The position numbers and the translations under genes were made by a program. This document shows, one piece after another, positions 30,174 to 36,567 of a stretch of 39,168 nucleotides of DNA (position 1 is the first letter of the stretch; each line of letters begins with the position of its first letter). The notes under the pieces are model-generated. The model had not been told where the DNA came from, made no database searches, and saw only the letters and a program-made list of their open reading frames with translations. The DNA is from Thermoflexales bacterium. Lineage in GTDB: Bacteria; Chloroflexota; Anaerolineae; Fen-1058. The stretch is taken from positions 1 through 39,168 of the forward strand of contig JAFGFO010000249.1 in NCBI GenBank assembly GCA_016931085.1. The letters run 5' to 3'.

Positions 30174-33100
30174 TCACTTGCCTTTCAACGCGCGGATGCA
30201 CATGACCTCGTTGCCGCGCGGGTCAATCACTTTGACGGCGATACGCTTGTGCGAGCCTGCGGCAAACGGCAGCGAGCGGGCGCCGGAAAATGCCTCGAAA
30301 CGTTCCGGGTCAACGACCGACTTGAGCGCTCTGGCAAGCTTTTTCCACGCGCTGGCGTCAGGGAAAAACGCCTGGGTGATGCAAAAGGTACGCCCGTCAT
30401 AGTCGCTGTCGAGGAACCAGGCCGCGACCTTGTTGGCGTTGGTCGGGTGGATGGTATTGTCAACCGGGTCGTAAATGTCGACGCCTTCCATTTCGACCAG
30501 CCAATCGCCCGAGCGATCCTGGCTGAGCTTGACGCGCGGCGAGCCAAAGACGGTAAAGAGTTGGCTGGTGGGAGTGTCTTTGAGCAAGTCGCCCATGGCG
30601 ACGTCGGGCCGGACGTGGGCCATGTGGCAGCGCACCTTGGGATCGGGGTCTTCCTGGATGGCGGCCTGGGCCATGCCGTCGAAGGCAAAGCCGGCAAAGA
30701 CCAGGTCGTCGTAGCCATAACGATAAGCTTCGCGCAGACACTCTTCGACCTGCTGGGTGGTGACCGGGCCGTATTGCGGGCCGAAAGAGACGGTGACGCG
30801 GCGCCCCTCACCCCCGGCTTTTTTCTCTTTGGGAGACGGGAGACCGTTACCCCATTCGCCTTCGGCGTGCAGGATGCTATTGGGAAGCGGGTCGAGGCGC
30901 TGGAATTTGAGCGTCTTGTTGTCGGGAAAGCGGACGCCGTCCTGCCGCAGCAGGCGAATCATCTTTTCGAGATAAGCCTCGACGTTGGCCGGCTCATCGG
31001 ACACCCTCATCCCTGACCCTTCTTCCTGGTCGGGAGAAGGGAAGGTATTGAGCGCTTCCGGCTCGCCGCCGAACCCCTCCCCCATCCCCTCCCCTGCAAG
31101 GAGAGGCAGGTCGAGCGATTCTTCGGCCGGTTGGACGCTTTCGACTGTAAAAGGGCCGCTGACGCGCAGGATGCCGGGCGTGAGCTTGGGCTGGTCAACC
31201 AGCGTTTCCTGGGGCGCGCTGGCGGCGATGGCGGCGTTGACCTGCTCCATCTTGGCGCGCCAGGCAGTGCGATAATCCGCCCATGCGCTGCGCAAGCGCT
31301 TGGGCCAGTCGGGGTCGTCGTCAAAGGGGACTTGCCATTCTTGCCAGCCCTTTTCCTTCTCCTGCTGGCGGGGGGAGCTAGAGGGGGGCAGTCGCCAGCG
31401 GCGGCGGTCAGCTTCGGTGATGGACGACTTGCCCTGGCTGCGTTCCTTTTCGGCCAATTTGGCCTGGAGCCTGGCGCGGACTTCGCCCGTCACGTCTTTT
31501 AATGCGGCGTTGAGCGCGGCCAGCTTTTCGGCCAGGGTAGGTTCCCATTTTGCAAAGATGGGGTCGAGCGCCTGGTTTTGGGCGATGGACTTGAGCGTGA
31601 TGTGGGGTACGGTCTTGTAGGCAAAATTGCCGGATACCCCCTTGTGGGGATCAGCCAATTCGTAATAGTCAAAGCGGGCGGTGAGCAGGCGTTGGCGGGC
31701 CAGCGCCACCGCCACGCGGCTGGTGTCTATCGTGATCCAACGGCGGCCCCACTGCTCAGCCACGTAAGCCGTTGTGCCGCTGCCGCAGGTGGGGTCGAGC
31801 ACCAGGTCGCCAGGGTCGGTGGTCATGAGCAGACATCGCTCGATAATTTTTGTGTTCGTCTGAACAACATAGTATCTCTCAACTGCAAACGTGCTTTCAA
31901 ACACATCTTGCCAGATATTTGATAACGGGACAAGTGGAAAATCGTCCGAGTACATTTTGTAGACAAGAGTTTTGCCGAACCCAAGTAAACGCTCAGAATG
32001 AGCCAATATTCTCAGACCATTCTCTGATGTTTTCCAATGTGTGTTGGGTGGTAATTTATAAATTGTCCCATCACATTCAAAATCGAAAGAAGATGTTGCA
32101 CTCGATTCTCTTGCGACAATAGCCGAGGATTTGAAACGCTTTCCTTCTGGAATCGAATCATCGCCGATAAGTTCTTTGTGTGAGAGCCGTCGGATTTCAC
32201 CGGGGGGAGTTTCAAAATAATTATAGGCTGAAGCCAATGTCTTTTGAGAGCGGACAACAAATAGATCTCGGTACCTGATCCTTGTTCTATCTTTTGCATA
32301 CCATAAGAGATGATCATTTACGTTGGAAAGTAAAACACCCAACCCGGCTACACCGCGCTGAAACGCAATCTGCGAAATGAAGTTATCTCCTCCAAATATC
32401 TCATCTAGTATATTTCGAACCAAATGAACGTTTTCATCGCCAATTTGCACAAAGATGCTGCCGCTATCGGTGAGGAGGTCGCGGGCGACGGTCAGCCGGT
32501 CACGCAGATAGGCCAGGTACGAGTGGACGCCCAGTGTCCAGGTGTCACGGTAGGCCTTGACTTGCTCCGGCTCGCGGGTCAGGTCCGCGGGCTTGTCCTT
32601 GACGTCACGCTTGCCGACCTGCGATTGAAAGTTGCTCGAGAACTTGATGCCATAGGGCGGGTCAAAATAAATCATCTGCACCTTGCCGGCCAGCCCCTCG
32701 CGCCTGGCCAGCGAGTGCATCACGACCAGGCTGTCGCCCAGGATCAGCCGGTTGGCCCAGTCCACGTCGTGCCGGTAAAACTGCACGGCCTGGCGATAGT
32801 CCAGCTCAGGGTCGGCAAACAGGCAGCGTTGGAGCGGCTCGCGCTGCACCAGCTTGAGGATAGCGTGGGTCGAAACGCGCTCGTGAATGTGCAAGGCGAC
32901 CGGGTCAACGTCGAACCAGCCTTTTTCGCGCTTGCCGGTCCATTCCAACCAGGGCTGGCGGTTGCGCAACGCCTCGGCCAGCAGGGCCGCTTCGCCGTCC
33001 GTCAAGGCGCGCTGGCGGGCAATCTCCAGCAGCTCGGGCAGGCGGTCGGCCTGGCCCGTTTCGTCAAAGCGCAAGACAGGCGGCAAATGTGGATCGTAGG

Positions 33101-33239
33101 TGTAGCGGGTGGCCGGTACCTGGGCCACCTTGCCGTGAGCGGCTATGCCGGCCGGGGGAATGTTCTTGCGCTTTTCGGCGTGGCGATAGTCGGCGACCTG
33201 GCCGCCGGCGCCGGTAGGGGCGGATTTGCGTTTAGGCAT
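30174..33239 (-). CDS. Type III-like DNA adenine methyltransferase (Mod)
   Basis: A 1021-aa N6-adenine methyltransferase of beta order. The catalytic DPPY motif is at residues 193-196 (MIYFDPPYGIKF) and the SAM-binding motif VLDPTCGSGTT at 480-490. Between them lies the target-recognition part (about 263-468), whose DNA is visibly AT-richer than the rest of the gene. The C-terminal 500 residues form a Res-interaction or accessory region, unusually long for Mod. In this region translated palindromic repeats occur in frame (LPLLAGEGMGEG, SPDQEEGSGMR, LPSPKEKKAGGEGRR). It would methylate one strand of an asymmetric site and guide Res. ATG 33239 (MPKRKS) with GGAG nine bases upstream is preferred to ATG 33254. 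Confidence 0.88.
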   Translation of the reverse strand: MPKRKSAPTGAGGQVADYRHAEKRKNIPPAGIAAHGKVAQVPATRYTYDPHLPPVLRFDETGQADRLPELLEIARQRALTDGEAALLAEALRNRQPWLEWTGKREKGWFDVDPVALHIHERVSTHAILKLVQREPLQRCLFADPELDYRQAVQFYRHDVDWANRLILGDSLVVMHSLARREGLAGKVQMIYFDPPYGIKFSSNFQSQVGKRDVKDKPADLTREPEQVKAYRDTWTLGVHSYLAYLRDRLTVARDLLTDSGSIFVQIGDENVHLVRNILDEIFGGDNFISQIAFQRGVAGLGVLLSNVNDHLLWYAKDRTRIRYRDLFVVRSQKTLASAYNYFETPPGEIRRLSHKELIGDDSIPEGKRFKSSAIVARESSATSSFDFECDGTIYKLPPNTHWKTSENGLRILAHSERLLGFGKTLVYKMYSDDFPLVPLSNIWQDVFESTFAVERYYVVQTNTKIIERCLLMTTDPGDLVLDPTCGSGTTAYVAEQWGRRWITIDTSRVAVALARQRLLTARFDYYELADPHKGVSGNFAYKTVPHITLKSIAQNQALDPIFAKWEPTLAEKLAALNAALKDVTGEVRARLQAKLAEKERSQGKSSITEADRRRWRLPPSSSPRQQEKEKGWQEWQVPFDDDPDWPKRLRSAWADYRTAWRAKMEQVNAAIAASAPQETLVDQPKLTPGILRVSGPFTVESVQPAEESLDLPLLAGEGMGEGFGGEPEALNTFPSPDQEEGSGMRVSDEPANVEAYLEKMIRLLRQDGVRFPDNKTLKFQRLDPLPNSILHAEGEWGNGLPSPKEKKAGGEGRRVTVSFGPQYGPVTTQQVEECLREAYRYGYDDLVFAGFAFDGMAQAAIQEDPDPKVRCHMAHVRPDVAMGDLLKDTPTSQLFTVFGSPRVKLSQDRSGDWLVEMEGVDIYDPVDNTIHPTNANKVAAWFLDSDYDGRTFCITQAFFPDASAWKKLARALKSVVDPERFEAFSGARSLPFAAGSHKRIAVKVIDPRGNEVMCIRALKGK
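30804..30843. repeat. In-gene CCCTCACCC-type palindromic repeat
   Basis: The pattern CCCCTCACCC, then GGGAGACGGGAG, is a degenerate member of the CCCTCACCC...GGGGAGAGGG family. It is inside the Mod coding region without a frameshift. Confidence 0.5.
31003..31112. repeat. Two in-gene CCCTCACCC-type palindromic repeats
   Basis: Two units, about 31003-31046 (CCCTCATCCCTGACCC, then GGGAGAAGGG) and 31074-31112 (CCCCTCCCCCATCCCC, then AAGGAGAGG), lie in tandem within Mod. They encode SPDQEEGSGMR and LPLLAGEGMGEG, peptides seen where this repeat family is translated. Confidence 0.55.
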
Positions 33240-33333
33240 GGCGGAATTCTCCATTTATCCGCAGGCACGCGGCGAGGGACGCTGCCGGGTCGGCGGCGAT
33301 TCTGAATAGGTAGGCATCAAAGGGTATTAGCAT
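33232..33333 (-). CDS. 33-aa upstream ORF overlapping the Mod start
   Basis: The minus strand encodes MLIPFDAYLFRIAADPAASL and then AACLRINGEFRHA before a TAA. The stop lies inside the first codons of Mod, so the two overlap in different frames. GGGGAAG precedes its ATG at 33333. It could be a leader peptide that couples translation to Mod, or a small protein of its own. I do not recognise it. Codon use is coding-like (many GCC and GCG third positions). Confidence 0.45.
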   Translation of the reverse strand: MLIPFDAYLFRIAADPAASLAACLRINGEFRHA

Positions 33334-33377
33334 ATCTTCCCCAAGGGCTGCCTGGACTATGGGCATGTGTAATTATT

Positions 33378-33383
33378 ATTATA
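33378..33383 (-). promoter_or_regulatory. -10 box of the Mod-Res-SPARDA run
   Basis: Minus strand TATAAT (preceded by AGG) lies about 45 bases before the 33-aa ORF and 139 before Mod. It sits in AT-rich DNA beside a run of ten A on the minus strand, so chance occurrence is possible. No clear -35 was chosen. Confidence 0.4.
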
Positions 33384-33405
33384 CCTTTCATTTTTTTTTT
33401 GCAAA

Positions 33406-33462
33406 TCAGCGAAATTAGGAATTTTGGATTGCGGATCGCGGATTACGAATTGCGGATTTTTG
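33406..33462. repeat. Degenerate GATTGCGGATT word repeat
   Basis: Recurring words GGATTGCGGATC, GCGGATTACG, AATTGCGGATT run through the gap between Mod and the divergent EAD-FGE gene. Confidence 0.55.
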
Positions 33463-33466
33463 ATGT

Positions 33467-33496
33467 TTGCCCCAAGCTGGCGTTTTGTGGTAAACT
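33467..33496 (+). promoter_or_regulatory. Promoter of the EAD-FGE gene, leaderless
   Basis: TTGCCC (33467-33472), 18 bases, then TAAACT (33491-33496) with TG at -2 (extended -10). The ATG at 33503 is six bases after the -10 box and there is no ribosome site. Confidence 0.45.
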
Positions 33497-33502
33497 TACC
33501 TT

Positions 33503-34441
33503 ATGGAGCCTTCCAGCGCCGACATTCGCCGGTTTTTGACCAAAGCCATAAACGACGACGAGTTTATGGCGTTTTGCCGTGACTACTTTCGGGACGTTTA
33601 TGAGAATTTTGCGGGAGGGATGACCAGGGATCAAAAGGGACTGCTCCTGCTCGATTATTGTGATCGGCACGGTGTTGTCTCTAACCTGCTGGCGAACAGT
33701 CAGAAGGAATGGCCCGATCGTTACCGGCAGTGGTTCGAGCAAGCGCCAGAATCTACTATCGAGTTGGTAAATATCCCGGCTGGCGAGTTCTTGTATGGCG
33801 ACAAGAAGCATAAGAAAAGCCTGCCCGAGTTTAGGATCGACAAGACACCGGTCACCAACGCCGAGTTTGCTCGTTTCGTGAAGGCGACCAGCCATCAGAC
33901 TACCGCCGAGCTGACTGGCAGCGGCTATGCATGGACAGGCAGCGACTGGAAGGACGCACAGGGCGCAGACTGGCGGCACCCCGGCGGACATGGAACGGAT
34001 ATTCAGGCCAGGATGGATCATCCAGTGGTGCAGGTAAGTTGGCAGGATGCACTGGCCTACGCCAGGTGGGCGGGCAAGCGCCTGCCAACAGAGAAAGAAT
34101 GGGAAAAGGCGGCGCGCGGTGTCGACGGGAGGCAGTATCCATGGGGTGACCAGACCCCTACGGCCAGGCTGTGTAATTTCGGCAGACATGTGGGCTGCAC
34201 GACCCCGGTAGGCAAATATAGCCCGGAAGGGGACAGCCCCTACGGCTGCGTAGACATGTCGGGCAACGTGTGGGAATGGACAGCGAGCCATTATAGCAAG
34301 GATCGCAAGGTGCTGCGTGGCGGTAGCTGGAGCACTGGCCAGGCACGCATACACGCAACTTGCCGCAACGGTATCGCACCGCTCGAACACTATGGCAATC
34401 TGGGCTTTCGGTGTGTGGTTGTTGTTACGCCGGGGGAGTGA
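33503..34441 (+). CDS. EAD domain fused to formylglycine-generating enzyme-like domain
   Basis: A 312-aa two-part protein. Residues 1-85 form an effector-associated death-like domain related to the small protein at 26803-27072 (EFMAFCRDYFRDVYENFAGG, then LDYCDRHGVV aligns with the AYCERHNQV of the other). Residues 88-312 are a FGE-sulfatase/SUMF1 fold: MVNIPAGEF-like start, FRIDKTPVTNAEFARF, VSWQDALAYARWAG, KRLPTEKEWEKAARG, MSGNVWEWTAS and VLRGGSWSTG. Such EAD-FGE proteins occur in bacterial conflict systems, where the FGE fold may be a ligand-binding rather than catalytic module. It is divergent from the Mod run. I infer that it pairs with the small EAD protein. Confidence 0.8.
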   Translation: MEPSSADIRRFLTKAINDDEFMAFCRDYFRDVYENFAGGMTRDQKGLLLLDYCDRHGVVSNLLANSQKEWPDRYRQWFEQAPESTIELVNIPAGEFLYGDKKHKKSLPEFRIDKTPVTNAEFARFVKATSHQTTAELTGSGYAWTGSDWKDAQGADWRHPGGHGTDIQARMDHPVVQVSWQDALAYARWAGKRLPTEKEWEKAARGVDGRQYPWGDQTPTARLCNFGRHVGCTTPVGKYSPEGDSPYGCVDMSGNVWEWTASHYSKDRKVLRGGSWSTGQARIHATCRNGIAPLEHYGNLGFRCVVVVTPGE

Positions 34442-34545
34442 ATCACGAAGAACGCGAAAGTGCACGAAAGGCGCGAAAGGGGAATCGCGAAAGATACGAA
34501 AGCACGCGAAGCGTTCGCGGCCTTTCGCGCGTTCGTGGTCCAGAC
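34442..34545. repeat. Degenerate CGCGAAAG word repeat with inverted ends
   Basis: The words CACGAAGAACGCGAAAG, GCACGAAAGGCGCGAAAGG, CGCGAAAGATACGAAAGC lead to the complement CTTTCGCGCGTTCGTGG at 34522-34538, so the ends can pair. It follows the stop of the EAD-FGE gene. Confidence 0.55.
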
Positions 34546-34573
34546 CCTCTTGCGCTTGTGTGCCAGGATATAG

Positions 34574-34579
34574 TATAAT
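34574..34579 (+). promoter_or_regulatory. -10 box of the HTH gene, leaderless
   Basis: A perfect TATAAT ends six bases before the ATG at 34586. A possible -35, TTGCGC, lies 18 bases upstream (34550-34555). There is no ribosome site. Confidence 0.6.
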
Positions 34580-34585
34580 CAGGGT

Positions 34586-34804
34586 ATGAGTCAAGCACCT
34601 GATGACAAGACACGCACCATAACAATGGCCAAAGCTGCCGAGATATATGGGTTCGACCACAGTTACCTGACGGAACTGGCACGTAGAGGACGGCTAAAGG
34701 CTACTAAAAGCGGTGGTACATGGCTTACTACACGTGGAGATGTGGAAGCCTATATTACCAGCCGTAAGAAACGGGGGGCATATAGAGGCGACATTACTGC
34801 TTGA
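34586..34804 (+). CDS. Excisionase-type helix-turn-helix protein
   Basis: A 72-aa DNA-binding protein of the excisionase/HTH_17 type: ITMAKAAEIYGFDHSYLTEL is the helix-turn-helix and ARRGRLKATKSGGTWLTTRG the wing. These are found in integrated elements, where they control excision, or act as simple repressors. The stop codon overlaps the -35 TTGACA of the next promoter, and a perfect inverted repeat lies in that promoter's spacer, so it may regulate the RNA encoded downstream. This link is inferred. Confidence 0.8.
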   Translation: MSQAPDDKTRTITMAKAAEIYGFDHSYLTELARRGRLKATKSGGTWLTTRGDVEAYITSRKKRGAYRGDITA

Positions 34805-34829
34805 CAACACACGATTTTTCGTGTATAAT
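34801..34829 (+). promoter_or_regulatory. Consensus sigma-70 promoter with operator-like inverted repeat
   Basis: TTGACA (34801-34806), 17 bases, TATAAT (34824-34829): a perfect match with ideal spacing. The spacer holds ACACGA and TCGTGT separated by TTTT (34809-34824), a perfect 6-bp inverted repeat where a repressor would block RNA polymerase. No start codon with a ribosome site follows for about 230 bases, so the promoter serves a non-coding RNA. Confidence 0.85.
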
Positions 34830-34835
34830 ATTGTC

Positions 34836-34978
34836 ATTGAATAGCACAAAGCGCCGCCGGAGGGTGTTGTAGCACCCAACCGGCGGCTGACCCACCAACT
34901 GGCAGCACCAGTCAATGGGCTTGTGATATTGTATCACAGTTTCGGCGGCTGCCCAAGTGTTGGCGGTCGCCGTTTTTT
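34836..34978 (+). ncRNA. Structured RNA of about 140 nt with four hairpins, unknown family
   Basis: Four successive hairpins follow a perfect promoter. (1) GCCGCCGG 34853-34860 with CCGGCGGC 34880-34887, enclosing GGGTG/CACCC. (2) CCCA and ACTGG (34891-34894, 34898-34902) with CCAGT and TGGG (34908-34912, 34916-34919). (3) TGTGATA 34922-34928 with TATCACA 34932-34938. (4) A terminator stem at 34943-34972 followed by six T. No ORF with a ribosome site runs along it on this strand. I do not recognise a known RNA family. Neighbours are an HTH regulator and mobile-element genes, so a copy-control, guide or antisense RNA is possible, but function is open. Confidence 0.65.
34943..34978 (+). terminator. 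Intrinsic terminator of the structured RNA
   Basis: CGGCGGCTGCC (34943-34953) pairs with GGCGGTCGCCG (34962-34972): 11 pairs with two G-U, loop CAAGTGTT, then six T at 34973-34978. Confidence 0.8.
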
Positions 34979-35021
34979 GCGTGAGCCTGCCGGGCCGGCG
35001 GAGCCTGCTATTCTCCAGGAC

Positions 35022-35055
35022 AGACCTGTCAGGTCTCGGAAGACCTGACAGGTCT
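35022..35055. repeat. AGACCTGTCAGGTCT hairpin repeat
   Basis: Perfect 15-bp arms (AGACCTGTCAGGTCT and its complement AGACCTGACAGGTCT) around CGGA. There is no T-run, so it is not a terminator. It sits between the RNA gene and the next CDS and looks like a dispersed element of the kind found between genes in this genome. Confidence 0.65.
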
Positions 35056-35068
35056 CAAGGAGTTGAAT

Positions 35069-35848
35069 ATGCACACAATACGACAGGCCGCAAACGGGGC
35101 GCTTACGATGCTTTCGGGGGTGATCTTGCTGGCTGGGCTGGCCTGCGCGGGGCTGAGCGCACTGAGCGGCCACACGCTCACGGTCGGCGGCGGAGAGGGC
35201 CTGGTGAACGTGCACAACCCGGTGCAAGAGGCGCAGGCCACTCGCGTGGCTCTGGCTGCGGTGGATGAGGCGCGAGCGCGCGAGATTGAACGGCAGGCAG
35301 CCGAGGCGGCCGGGCCGGCCCTGGCGCTGCGCAACACACTGATGGCGCTCGGCGTCGGTGTGAGTGTGCTCGTGCTGACGGTTGGTTCGGCTTTTGCCGT
35401 GGTGGCGTTGGCCAACAAGCGCGCCACGGCGGTCTATCCCAACAGCGCCGGGCTGTACCCCGTCATTGTGCGGCGCACTTTGGACGGTGTAACCATCGTT
35501 CACGACCCCAACCGCGCCCTGGGGCCGACGACGGTGTACCAGGTTCCTACCTGGCTCAATCATCTGGCAAGAGGGCGAATCGGTGATTCGCCCCTACAGG
35601 TCTCGTTCCCCCAACCCGGCAGCGAGGCGGCGGTGGTGCAGATCACTGGCCAGGCGCAGGTAGCTCAGATCGCGGCGGCGCAGAATCGCTGGCCCAGGCT
35701 GCCCCCGATGGCGGGGCGGATGACGGTCAAGGAGGATGGCGAGCGGATGCCGTCACCCACAGCACGCATGCCGCAAGTGCGGGTAATACAGGACCCGGAG
35801 CAGATCGAGGGATTCGAGCGGCGACTGCTGGAGGGTGGAGGAAAATGA
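35069..35848 (+). CDS. Membrane protein with conserved C-terminal tail, unknown
   Basis: A 259-aa protein that I do not recognise. It has an N-terminal hydrophobic segment (ALTMLSGVILLAGLACAGLS), a helical charged region, and a second helix at about 90-113 (TLMALGVGVSVLVLTVGSAF). A cytoplasmic part of about 140 residues ends in VIQDPEQIEGFERRLLEGG. The same tail pattern ends the next protein. AAGGAG lies six bases before ATG 35069. In-frame within the gene is a palindrome (35573-35597) that encodes RGRIGDSPLQ. The last four bases overlap the next start (ATGA). It is the first gene of a three-gene unit with the FtsK-like ATPase. Confidence 0.65.
   Translation: MHTIRQAANGALTMLSGVILLAGLACAGLSALSGHTLTVGGGEGLVNVHNPVQEAQATRVALAAVDEARAREIERQAAEAAGPALALRNTLMALGVGVSVLVLTVGSAFAVVALANKRATAVYPNSAGLYPVIVRRTLDGVTIVHDPNRALGPTTVYQVPTWLNHLARGRIGDSPLQVSFPQPGSEAAVVQITGQAQVAQIAAAQNRWPRLPPMAGRMTVKEDGERMPSPTARMPQVRVIQDPEQIEGFERRLLEGGGK
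35573..35597. repeat. GGGCGAATC...GATTCGCCC palindrome inside a gene
   Basis: GGGCGAATC (35573-35581), GGT, GATTCGCCC (35585-35593), then CTAC. It has the same form as 6758-6781 and 18156-18180, here inserted in frame inside the membrane-protein gene. Confidence 0.7.
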
Positions 35849-36567
35849 GTGGGCGTAGATTCCCCCTCACCCTAGCCCTCTCCCTCAAGGGGGCGAGGGG
35901 ATTGGCTGCGTTGGTTGGTGTTTGCCTGCCAACGCTTGTCTTGGCCTTTGCGTCTGTGTATGCCCAAGACCCGGTCAGCGGGGCGCTGGCGACATTGGCG
36001 GCGGCGACGGTGCAGGCGCAGTACCGTCAAGCGGCGCAAGCTGCCACGCGGCAGGCGGCCTCCGCGCAGGCGACGGCGATGGCCCAGGTGTATCAGGCCG
36101 AGGCGTCAGCAACCGCGCAGGCACAAGCGGTGCGGGCGACCGACCAGGCCATGGAGGCGACGAGGCGGGCGCTCGAGGCCGAGGCGACCCAGGCCGCCAG
36201 GAGTGCCCAGGCCCAGGCCACGGCGCAGGCACAGGCAGCTAGAGCAACCGAGGCCGCTTATCAGCAGGAACAAGCCGGCCGGGAACGCCAGGAGCGGGTG
36301 GCGCACTATGCCGAGCTGTTCCTGTACGCGACGTTCGGATTGGGGCTTGCGGTGACGCTGCTGCTGTGCTGGCGGGCGTATCGCACGCTTGGGTTAGTCG
36401 AGCAGGGCGTTCCCAAGCCACCACAAGCGCAGCCCCAAGCCAGCAACCAGGTTGTGATCGACGGCGAATACAGCCTGGCAACCCAACGCGGGCTGGACAT
36501 CACCGTGATCAGCGACCCGGGCGCGGTGGAACGATTCGAGCAATTCATCTTGGAGAACGGGACATGA
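35845..36567 (+). CDS. Exported Ala-rich coiled-coil membrane protein, unknown
   Basis: A 240-aa protein. A possible signal peptide (LAALVGVCLPTLVLAFASVYAQ, a little over twenty residues) is followed by a long Ala/Gln-rich helix at about 45-150 with heptad-like repeats. A transmembrane helix lies at about 155-175 (LFLYATFGLGLAVTLLL) and a cytoplasmic tail ends in ITVISDPGAVERFEQFILEN. The tail matches that of the preceding protein ([VI]-x-DP-x3-[EV]-x-F-E). Its first residues (FPLTLALSLKGARG) are a translated CCCTCACCC-type repeat (35863-35900), so the original start may have been altered. Overlaps of ATGA type join it to both neighbours. Confidence 0.6.
   Translation: MSGRRFPLTLALSLKGARGLAALVGVCLPTLVLAFASVYAQDPVSGALATLAAATVQAQYRQAAQAATRQAASAQATAMAQVYQAEASATAQAQAVRATDQAMEATRRALEAEATQAARSAQAQATAQAQAARATEAAYQQEQAGRERQERVAHYAELFLYATFGLGLAVTLLLCWRAYRTLGLVEQGVPKPPQAQPQASNQVVIDGEYSLATQRGLDITVISDPGAVERFEQFILENGT
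35863..35900. repeat. CCCTCACCC-type palindromic repeat at a gene start
   Basis: CCCTCACCCTAGCCCTCTCC (with bases before it), then AAGGGGGCGAGGGG. It lies within the first codons of the coiled-coil protein gene. Confidence 0.7.

Noticed and set aside
34694..34915. 73-codon minus-strand open frame across the RNA gene
   Set aside because: It covers the HTH gene and the promoter in antisense and lacks a ribosome site.
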